DNA of 12,668 nt from an uncultured Acidimicrobiia bacterium (GTDB lineage: Bacteria > Actinomycetota > Acidimicrobiia > Spongiisociales > Spongiisociaceae), in contig CALCCX010000147.1 of the NCBI GenBank assembly GCA_937900165.1, positions 1-12,668 on the forward strand, read 5' to 3'. Under the pieces are notes generated by a model, which was not told the DNA's origin, ran no database searches, and saw nothing but the letters and a program-made list of their open reading frames with translations. Positions 1 to 5,869 of this stretch are shown piece after piece. Made by a program: the position numbers and the translations under genes. How positions within the stretch are numbered: the first letter of the stretch is position 1; each line of letters begins with the position of its first letter.

Positions 1-3
1 TTT

Positions 4-69
4 CAAGCAGAAGACGGCATACGAGATATATCAGTGTGACTGGAGTTCAGACGTGTGCTCTTCCGATCT
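4..69 (+). other. Illumina P7/index/read-2 adapter (artefact)
   Basis: This is synthetic sequence left in the assembly. Bases 4-27 are the Illumina P7 flow-cell primer, 28-35 are an 8-base index (atatcagt), and 36-69 are the TruSeq read-2 adapter ending in the characteristic ctcttccgatct. Genome sequence starts at base 70. Reading frames that run through it give known spurious peptides: rightward MCSSDL, leftward EIGRAHV and RKSTRLNSSHTDISRMPSSA. Any protein predicted across base 70 therefore has a false end. Confidence 0.98.
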
Positions 70-205
70 CGACCTGGCGCACAAAGCCGGTTATCGACCT
101 GTCGACCAGTCTGGCCGCCAGCATGAACACGACGATGATCGCCAACGCTTCGACGTAGGGAAACCGTTCGAAGAAACCAACAATCGAGTCCCACGCGCTA
201 CTCAT
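70..205 (-). CDS. Membrane protein N-terminus, possibly MscS-like (partial)
   Basis: The reading frame starts at ATG 205 and is open to the adapter junction at base 70, giving 45 genuine residues before chimeric adapter codons (EIGRAHV, stop at 47-49). A short amphipathic start with aromatic residues is followed by one clear membrane segment (VEALAIIVVFMLAARL, about residues 18-33) and then basic and polar residues. This layout resembles the first helix of MscS-family mechanosensitive channels, but 45 residues cannot prove the family. A purine-rich ggtgagg lies about 8 bases upstream of the start. It lies 60 bases downstream of the S8 protease gene on the same strand, so co-transcription is plausible. 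What is seen is a truncated membrane protein; the MscS assignment is inference. Confidence 0.5.
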
Positions 206-265
206 GCCACTGCCTCACCCCACATACAATCCGAAACGGTAGCCGGGAGTAGTCAGTCGGCTGGG

Positions 266-1714
266 TTAATGCCGGTTCTTCCAGAGGTGGCTCAATCGGA
301 CCCCAAAGCCGTCGCTGGCGCCGTCGTGGGCCGGCTCGGACCTGCCTTCCTTTTCCAGCCAATGCACCGCATCCTCACATGTGGCGGCTGGATGCTTGCC
401 CAGGTAGTGGGCCAACTCGGCGGCCACTTGTGGTGCGGCAAAGGATGTGCCGAGCCAAAGCGCGTTGGGGTTCGGACCATCCCAGCGGTCCGAATACTCG
501 TCGTATGGATCACCAGGATCATCAGTGCCGGGCGTCTCCTTGCCGACCACATAAGGCACGACGATACCCTCGGCTTGAGCCGAGAACTTGACGTGTTTGC
601 CTCTGCTCGACCATTCGGCGAGCCCGCCCTCTTCGGTCAAACCGGCGACGGCAATCACGCCAGGCAAAGCGGCCGGCCACGATGGCTGTTCGTCGCCCCA
701 GTTGCCGGCGGCCGCAACAACGCAGAGCTGCGACCCTTCTTCGGTAAGGCCCAGTTTCTCGATCTCAGCCTCGAGCCAAACAGGCGGTTTGTCGTTATAG
801 CTCTGGCTTCCGAAAGACAGATTGATCACCCCACACCCATCCAGCTCAATCGCGGCCTCGCGGATCTTCTCCGCGATCGTCACTTCGTCTCCGATTCCGT
901 CAGGGCCCAGCGCCCTCAGTATCTTGATCACCAGGTCTGGATGGACGGATTCGGCCACCCCGGCAACCGAAGTGCCGTGCCCTGCCCCCAGGTCCAGGCA
1001 ACCGTCTGGCAGGAGATTGCCATCCCGGTCCACCTCGTCGAGCAGATCCTCATCACCGTCAGCGGAGGCCAGCCGCCCATCGTTGCGGTCGCGGTTGCTG
1101 AGCGAGGCCAACCCGGTATCCACCGCTATCAACGGTGCCCCCGTCGTATTCGACTCCTTGACTCCGCCCAGTGTCTCGCAGGCGACCTCAGGTCCGGCTT
1201 TGTCCTTGACGACCCAGTTGAGTGGCAGGATATGGTTTGGACTCGCCCGCCACTGAAGTTCCTCCAAGACCCGCAACGCCTTCTTGAGGTTTGTGGTGCC
1301 GCGATCGCGAGCCACAAAACGCATGATGGTCGCGCTCTGAGCGCGGCGTTCTTTGTCTGATTCCTCGCTCTTCTTACCGTCCGGCTGATCTTCACTCGAC
1401 CATCCGAGCTCTTCGAGAGTCCGGCTCATCTGCTCAATATCCGACTTTGTACGGCCATCGACACGCACGAACATCTCGCCGGCCACCACTGGGAGTACCT
1501 CGCCATCGCCTCGCCAGTCGATGAGGTCGATAGGTGGAAGCATGGTTTCCGTCTCGCATCCCTTGTGCCCGCACTTGCAATGGTGATCTACCGGGCGCCT
1601 CCGAACGAACCACTCCATCAAACGCCGGCGGCTGTCCCGAGCTGCTCGGCTGTTCTCCTGGAGTTCTCGTAGTTGGGCACGTTGACGGTTTATGGTCTCC
1701 GTTCTACTGCGCAT
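266..1714 (-). CDS. Subtilisin-family (S8) serine protease
   Basis: An S8 peptidase of 482 residues when started at ATG 1714, which has a GGGAGG ribosome site 6 bases upstream; a TTG start 7 codons earlier (1735) is possible but has no such site. The catalytic residues are all visible: Asp199 in AVDTGL, His246 in GHGTSVAG, oxyanion Asn338 in AAAGN and Ser424 in GTSFAAP. I see no signal peptide or membrane segment, unlike secreted subtilases, so it probably acts in the cytoplasm. Residues 1-45 are Arg/Gln/Glu-rich and helical-looking, followed by a Cys/His cluster (HHCKCGHKGC, Cys46, Cys48, His50, Cys53) that could bind a metal. An acidic Asp/Glu-rich stretch separates the Asp and His motifs. 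Residues 57-190 form an uncharacterised pre-domain. It is divergent from the TPR-CHAT gene. The substrate is unknown. Confidence 0.9.
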   Translation of the reverse strand: MRSRTETINRQRAQLRELQENSRAARDSRRRLMEWFVRRRPVDHHCKCGHKGCETETMLPPIDLIDWRGDGEVLPVVAGEMFVRVDGRTKSDIEQMSRTLEELGWSSEDQPDGKKSEESDKERRAQSATIMRFVARDRGTTNLKKALRVLEELQWRASPNHILPLNWVVKDKAGPEVACETLGGVKESNTTGAPLIAVDTGLASLSNRDRNDGRLASADGDEDLLDEVDRDGNLLPDGCLDLGAGHGTSVAGVAESVHPDLVIKILRALGPDGIGDEVTIAEKIREAAIELDGCGVINLSFGSQSYNDKPPVWLEAEIEKLGLTEEGSQLCVVAAAGNWGDEQPSWPAALPGVIAVAGLTEEGGLAEWSSRGKHVKFSAQAEGIVVPYVVGKETPGTDDPGDPYDEYSDRWDGPNPNALWLGTSFAAPQVAAELAHYLGKHPAATCEDAVHWLEKEGRSEPAHDGASDGFGVRLSHLWKNRH

Positions 1715-1720
1715 GCTGAT

Positions 1721-1726
1721 CCTCCC
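1721..1726 (-). promoter_or_regulatory. Ribosome binding site of the S8 protease gene
   Basis: On the minus strand this reads GGGAGG, 6 bases before ATG 1714. It decides the start, because it lies inside the extension that the upstream TTG (1735) would add. Confidence 0.7.
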
Positions 1727-1742
1727 AGACTGCAATCGCCTC

Positions 1743-1749
1743 TAAGCTA
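1743..1749. promoter_or_regulatory. Overlapping divergent -10 boxes (candidate)
   Basis: In the 64-base gap between the two protease genes, TAAGCT (plus strand, 1743-1748) and TAGCTT (minus strand, 1749-1744) both fit the actinobacterial TANNNT -10 pattern and share bases. Each would give a leader of roughly 20-25 bases. I see no convincing -35 on either side. If real, the two genes compete for or share one promoter site. Confidence 0.3.
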
Positions 1750-1778
1750 CCCAGCGTTGTCGTGGCCGAGGTCGCATC

Positions 1779-4424
1779 TTGAAAGTCGAGACCGATCAAG
1801 AGCTGGTGATACGCGCATCTGATGCTGCCCGGGAGGCGCTGAGGAATCCTGCCAGTGGGCGCAGGATCGCCGAAGAAGTCGCTGCCAAAGCCCGCAACAT
1901 CGGCCATCCTGAAGCTCTGGTGGTGGCACTTCGCGCTGCCGGATGGGCCGCGCGAGAACTCTACGATCACGACGCGGCGGGTGAGATGATCGCCGAGGCA
2001 GTGGACGTCGCCAGGAAGAATGGACTTGATGCGAGGTTGAGCGAGGTCCTGGTCACCCGTTCCGCTATCCGCTTGGAGGAGGGTCGCACCAACCTCGCGA
2101 GACGCGATATCGTCGAAGCTCGAGTCCACGCATCGGAGGACGCTCTGCCCGATGTCGTTTTTGCCGAGGCGTTGCTTGAGCAGCGCGCGGGGAAATTGCC
2201 TGCGGCCGCAGCGGCCTACGAACTCGTTGTCGAGTCGGCTGGCAGAGACCGAGCGGACATAGCGGCCAAGGCATACAACAACTGGGGACAGGTGAGCAGG
2301 CACCGTGGAGATCTCGACGCTGCAGAGCTACAGCTGGAGAGCGCCGTTGAGTTGGCATCTTCTTTGAGCCCGATGCTCGTGGCCATCGCCACCCACAATC
2401 TGGCCGGCATAGCTGGGGAGGCGGGGCGACCCGCGGAAGCTTTGCGCCGCTACGACCACGCCCTCGAATTGCTCAGAGCTGCAGAGCTGCCACTCGGTGA
2501 ACACTATCTCGACAAGACCCACACGTTTCTATCGCTGCGTCTACTCGGAGAAGCCGCTGGAGCAGTTGGCCGAGCCGTTGCGGAACTCGATGTACCGGGC
2601 GGATCCCTCCTACTCGGGGAGGCATTGATCCTGCAAGCCCGGATCGCCTATGAGCAGAAGGACTTCCTGGCTTGCGTTGTGGCAGCGGACCAGGCAGCTG
2701 AACTGATGGGCCGTCAGGACCGGCGGCGCTGGAAGGCCTTTGGCAGTCTCTTGTCGCTGCGAGCCCGTGCCTCTGGCGGAGATCTCGGAGACCAGTTCCT
2801 TCCGAAGCTGAAATCCGTCGAGAAAGACCTCGCCGAACATGGTGACTACCTCGGCCTGATCGATGCTTTGATGCTGAATGGCCGAGTTTTAAAAAACCTC
2901 GGGCGGCCCAAAGAGGCTGCGGCCGCCTTTTCGAGAGTCGCGAAGTTGGCGGCGAACGGACCGGTTCTGCTTCGTATTCAGGGTCGGGTCGCTGAGGCAC
3001 TCGAGGCAGAACTCGAAGGAGACACGCGCCGGCTGGGCCGGGTGGCTCGGGCAGGGCTAGATGATCTCGAACGCTACCGGCAGTCACTTGCGTCTTCGGA
3101 ACTAAGGGCGAGAGCTGCGGAGTATGGCGTCGAGCTTGCTCAGATCGGCCTTCGTTCGGCGCTGGCCGGGAGACGCCCCATGCGGGTTTGGTCGTGGCTC
3201 GAGCGGACCAGGGCATCTGTGATTGGCGGAGCGATCGTGGGTAAGGCACCCCCAGAGCTGAACCCACTACTTGCAGAGCTGCGCGAAACCCAGCGGCTCC
3301 TATCGGCACCCTCAGCTGATGATTCCGACCGCTTGCGTCTCCAGAGCCGGCTAGCCCGCTTGGAGGGCAAGATCAGAGCTACAAGCTGGAAACGCCACGG
3401 CGAGGGCGAGTTGGGTGTTCTCTCACCACCTACTCAAACCCGCCTGGCAACCCTACGAGCCGCTCTGGCCGATCGGGTGCTGTTGGAGTACGGGGTTGTC
3501 GATGGCCTGCTCATCGCGGTCGTGGTCAGCGCGGACGCAATCCGCTTCGTGCCGATGGGTTCGATTGATGTGGTTGACGAGGCCCGAGGAAATCTCGGCT
3601 TTGCTCTTCAGCGTCTCAGCAGTCCCCGCTCGATCAAGAGCGGCGATGCGGCACGGTTGAGCGCCGACGATGCCCTCAACACTTTGGACAGCGTCTTGGT
3701 GCGACCGCTGGAGCCGCTCATAGGGGACCACCGACGTGTTGTAGTGGTCCCCCCAAGTGACCTCATTGGGCTCCCGTGGGGGACCATGGCGGGTTTGGCG
3801 AACCGGGCGGTCCGCATCGTTCCCTCTGCAATGATGTGGTCGGCGACTGCAGCTACCACTCCGAGTTCTGATCGGGTAGTTGCAATCGAAGGTCCCGACC
3901 TCGAGGCGGCAGCCGACGAGGTGCAACTCGTATCCGAATTGCACGGAAACGCCAAAACCCTCCGCGGAGAGGAATCCACCGTATTGGCGGTCCTCGAGGC
4001 GGTCGATGGAGCAGCCCTGGTACACCTTGCTTGCCACGGCACTCTGAGAACCGACAGTCCAACCTTTTCCGGGTTCCGAATGAGCGACGGGCCCCTGACG
4101 GTTCACGACCTCGAAGGCCTGACATCGCCTGCGCACCACTGGGTGCTGGCCGCCTGTGACCTCGGCAACCCCGGTTCGTTGTCCGGCGCCGACCTGGAAG
4201 GAGTGCTCGCTTCGTTGCTGGGAGGAGGCGCCGGCGCGATCATCGCGGCAATAACGGCAGTGCCAGATGAGGCATCTGCCGCGCTGATGGGACCGCTTCA
4301 TCAGGCCATGGCCAGGGGTAAGAGTCTCGCCGAGGCACTCAGCTTCGCCAAACAGGACCTGGACCAGGACGACCCGATGAGCTTCGTCACCCACGTCGCG
4401 TTCAACTGCTACGGCGGGGGATAG
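1779..4424 (+). CDS. TPR-CHAT caspase-like protease
   Basis: An 881-residue protein with an all-helical TPR-type array followed by a CHAT domain (caspase HetF associated with TPRs, clan CD cysteine protease). TPR-like repeats are visible around residues 165-198 (AYNNWGQVSRHRGDLDAAE), 204-232 (ATHNLAGIAGEAGRPAEAL) and 362-393 (LNGRVLKNLGRPKEAAAAF). The CHAT domain covers about 560-878, with the catalytic pair His753 in LVHLACHG and Cys793 in VLAACDLG, so it looks active. The start is TTG at 1779: an in-frame stop lies 12 codons upstream (1743) and no ATG or GTG is available between; gccgagg lies just upstream. No signal peptide or membrane segment is seen. In characterised systems TPR-CHAT proteases are held inactive by the TPRs until a signal arrives, then cut a specific partner. 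Here the divergent S8 protease and the membrane gene beyond it are candidate partners (inference). Confidence 0.92.
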   Translation: MKVETDQELVIRASDAAREALRNPASGRRIAEEVAAKARNIGHPEALVVALRAAGWAARELYDHDAAGEMIAEAVDVARKNGLDARLSEVLVTRSAIRLEEGRTNLARRDIVEARVHASEDALPDVVFAEALLEQRAGKLPAAAAAYELVVESAGRDRADIAAKAYNNWGQVSRHRGDLDAAELQLESAVELASSLSPMLVAIATHNLAGIAGEAGRPAEALRRYDHALELLRAAELPLGEHYLDKTHTFLSLRLLGEAAGAVGRAVAELDVPGGSLLLGEALILQARIAYEQKDFLACVVAADQAAELMGRQDRRRWKAFGSLLSLRARASGGDLGDQFLPKLKSVEKDLAEHGDYLGLIDALMLNGRVLKNLGRPKEAAAAFSRVAKLAANGPVLLRIQGRVAEALEAELEGDTRRLGRVARAGLDDLERYRQSLASSELRARAAEYGVELAQIGLRSALAGRRPMRVWSWLERTRASVIGGAIVGKAPPELNPLLAELRETQRLLSAPSADDSDRLRLQSRLARLEGKIRATSWKRHGEGELGVLSPPTQTRLATLRAALADRVLLEYGVVDGLLIAVVVSADAIRFVPMGSIDVVDEARGNLGFALQRLSSPRSIKSGDAARLSADDALNTLDSVLVRPLEPLIGDHRRVVVVPPSDLIGLPWGTMAGLANRAVRIVPSAMMWSATAATTPSSDRVVAIEGPDLEAAADEVQLVSELHGNAKTLRGEESTVLAVLEAVDGAALVHLACHGTLRTDSPTFSGFRMSDGPLTVHDLEGLTSPAHHWVLAACDLGNPGSLSGADLEGVLASLLGGGAGAIIAAITAVPDEASAALMGPLHQAMARGKSLAEALSFAKQDLDQDDPMSFVTHVAFNCYGGG

Positions 4425-4466
4425 ACGGCACTCCTTGACCGCCGATTGAACAACGCGAGAACGCGA

Positions 4467-4522
4467 CCCAGCCTTCCGTCGCTTCGATATGCTGGACGGC
4501 AATCGACCTCTCGAAGGCTGGG
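4467..4522. repeat. Nested inverted repeat between the CHAT and RidA genes
   Basis: CCCAGCCTTC (4467-4476) and GAAGGCTGGG (4513-4522) are perfect 10-base inverted arms. Inside them CCGTC (4476-4480) pairs with GACGG (4495-4499), leaving an asymmetric bulge. No T-run follows, so it is not a standard terminator. It could be an RNA structure in the leader of the next genes or an operator. A -10-like TATGCT (4488-4493) sits in its loop. Confidence 0.45.
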
Positions 4523-4528
4523 ACAACC

Positions 4529-4606
4529 GTGGAAATTGAACCCAACGATCCGGACCTGAATGGCTGGTCCGAAGGAGGCTATCCACTCGAACGGTCTGAT
4601 TCATGA
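4529..4606 (+). CDS. 25-codon leader ORF coupled to the RidA gene
   Basis: A small ORF starts at GTG 4529 and encodes 25 residues (MEIEPNDPDLNGWSEGGY followed by PLERSDS). Its TGA stop (4604-4606) overlaps the RidA ATG (4603) in the ATGA arrangement typical of translational coupling. The RidA start has no ribosome site at normal distance; the nearest GGAGG lies more than 20 bases upstream, inside this ORF. The ORF's own ribosome site is weak (ctggga). I recognise no family. It may be a real micropeptide or a leader that feeds ribosomes to the RidA start; chance is the alternative. Confidence 0.35.
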   Translation: MEIEPNDPDLNGWSEGGYPLERSDS

Positions 4607-4989
4607 GCCGACGACTGATCAGCCAGGGCAGCACATTCGAGACTCGGATCGGGTACTCGCGGGCGGTCGTAGACGGGCGATGGGTCTTTGTCAGCGGAAC
4701 CACCGGTTTCGACTACTCGACCATGGCGATCTCTGAGAATATCTCCGACCAGGTCAAACAGACCCTGGCCAATATCGACTGCGCGTTGAGCGAAGCCGGG
4801 TCTGGCGTCGCCGATGTCGTAAGAGTGAGGTACTACCTCCCCGACCCGGCCGACTTCGAGGTCTGTTGGCCGACGTTGCGTGAATACTTTGGCGATGCCG
4901 CGCCGGCGGCCACCATGCTCGTCACAGGTCTTGCGGACCCTCGGATGAAGATCGAGATCGAGGTCACCGCTCTCAAATCTGAGAAATAG
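4603..4989 (+). CDS. RidA/YjgF-family protein without the catalytic Arg
   Basis: A 128-residue protein, the usual length of the RidA (YjgF/YER057c/UK114) family. Family features include WVFVSGTTGFD (about 27-37), the helix with QTLANIDCALSEAG (53-66), DVVRVRYYLPDPADF (71-85) and the C-terminal MKIEIEVTAL strand. RidA proteins with activity hydrolyse reactive 2-aminoacrylate imines made by PLP enzymes, using an Arg equivalent to E. coli Arg105. When the KIEIE motifs are aligned without gaps, that position is Ala103 here. The protein therefore probably belongs to the Rid subfamilies that lack imine deaminase activity, and its role is unknown. An in-frame stop at 4597 excludes a longer start. 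The start overlaps the small upstream ORF. Confidence 0.88.
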   Translation: MSRRLISQGSTFETRIGYSRAVVDGRWVFVSGTTGFDYSTMAISENISDQVKQTLANIDCALSEAGSGVADVVRVRYYLPDPADFEVCWPTLREYFGDAAPAATMLVTGLADPRMKIEIEVTALKSEK

Positions 4990-5035
4990 CCCGCGCCTGG
5001 ACCTAGTGGGCGGACCTTCTTCGAATTCTTGTTGA

Positions 5036-5248
5036 CTCTCCCGTTACCGGAGGCTTCATGTGCATCGCGGTGCCTACGAGGATCTCGATCGAACGTACGG
5101 TGCCCTTGGCGGCTACGTTGCTGAACACGGAATCGGAACCAACGACCCCGTCAGGGAGCTGAATCTGATTGGCCCTGACCAAGCGGAGCTGGCGATCGGC
5201 GCAAGCGCGTTCATCCACCTGGCGGTTGTCCCGACAGTCCAGGCATAA
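5036..5248 (+). pseudogene. GyrI-like effector-binding domain remnant
   Basis: The open frame from just after the stop at 5033 carries HRGAYEDLDRTYGALGGYV and then AEHG..NDPVREL, which matches the C-terminal half of GyrI-like / AraC-type effector-binding domains (the HrGpYe...Ya.L..W..e.G pattern). A complete domain is about 150 residues; here fewer than 70 remain. The N-terminal half is absent upstream, no good start exists (GTG 5060 falls within the His-Arg-Gly motif), and the final strand (usually TEI..P) is not recognisable. I read it as the relic of a small-molecule-binding regulator or stand-alone GyrI-like protein. It is less likely to be an expressed small protein. Confidence 0.6.
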
Positions 5249-5365
5249 CGAGCGCATCACAACCTCTGGCCATACGATACGCAATGTAAGAAAACGCGCG
5301 TGGACGAGCACGCGATCTGGAGTTAGCTTTGCAATATGACATTACTCACGAGGTTCGAAAACACA

Positions 5366-5390
5366 GGAGAATCGGCCCCGCCGATTCTCC
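5366..5390. repeat. Perfect 11-bp hairpin
   Basis: GGAGAATCGGC (5366-5376), loop CCC, GCCGATTCTCC (5380-5390): a perfect 11-pair stem with a 3-base loop. Rightwards it is followed by gcgactt, with no T-run. Leftwards it is followed by TGTGTTTTCG, a weak U-tract, so it is a better terminator candidate on the minus strand, although no gene on that strand ends next to it. It could instead be a leader structure upstream of the YjbR-like gene. Confidence 0.5.
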
Positions 5391-5433
5391 GCGACTTGAA
5401 CCGGGCTGCCGTTCCCAACGTAGGGCCACCGGC

Positions 5434-5805
5434 GTGAGCGAAACGACAGAAGCCTTCGTGCACCCGATCAGCGAAACCATCAGGGTCCATGCCATGACCT
5501 TTCCCGAGACGATCGAAGGGTCATCTTGCGTGAATCGAGCGTTTAATGCGGGAGGCAAGAATTTCGTGTTCCTTGGGGAGAAGGACGGTGAAATCAACCT
5601 CCGCCTCAAGCTTGGAGCCTCGGTCCCGGAGAGCGAGAATTTGGCCAAGGGCGACTCGGATCGCTGGCAGGTCGGCAAGGCCGGTTGGACACTGCTGCGT
5701 TTTCCCCCTGACAATCCCCCTCCTATCCAAGACCTGCAACGTTGGGTCGAGGAGAGCTTCCATCTTCTCGCCCCCAAGAAGGTCATCGCCCTGTTGGACA
5801 GCTAG
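5434..5805 (+). CDS. MmcQ/YjbR-family protein
   Basis: A 123-residue protein when started at GTG 5434. It matches the MmcQ/YjbR family (compact CyaY-like fold, about 115-120 residues), with FPETIEG near the N-terminus, RAFNAGGKNFVFLGEKDGEI in the middle, GKAGWTLLRF and a C-terminal WVEESFHLLAPKK helix. Members are often annotated as DNA-binding, but the function is not settled. The frame is open back to TTG 5329. I reject that longer start because the extra 35 residues contain the perfect hairpin at 5366-5390 and have no protein-like pattern. The ribosome site before GTG 5434 is poor (agggcc). The gene is convergent with the membrane protein at 5870. Confidence 0.75.
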   Translation: MSETTEAFVHPISETIRVHAMTFPETIEGSSCVNRAFNAGGKNFVFLGEKDGEINLRLKLGASVPESENLAKGDSDRWQVGKAGWTLLRFPPDNPPPIQDLQRWVEESFHLLAPKKVIALLDS

Positions 5806-5869
5806 AGTTTTTCAACTACCTGCCTTCACCCTGAGCTTCAAGCGCGCGTCAACATCAGACATCCTGCAA

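Noticed and set aside
53..1360. 435-residue rightward ORF opposite the S8 protease
   Set aside because: It begins in adapter (MCSSDL) and is the antisense of a gene with a complete catalytic triad; it shows no domain pattern.
1704..2303. 199-residue leftward ORF extending the S8 strand
   Set aside because: Antisense of the TPR region, without motifs; it would also overlap the protease start.
1779..4424. Type III-E CRISPR (Craspase) component
   Set aside because: No CRISPR array, Cas7-11-like gene or Csx30/Csx31-like gene is in the window, so the TPR-CHAT protein is not assigned to that system.
3453..4703. 416-residue leftward ORF opposite the CHAT domain
   Set aside because: Shadow of the CHAT and RidA genes; composition is Arg/Ser/His-rich with no recognisable motif.
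5346..5410. Possible tRNA around ggttcgaaaac
   Set aside because: The T-loop-like motif has no pairing T-stem or acceptor arms; the nearby hairpin does not fit a cloverleaf.
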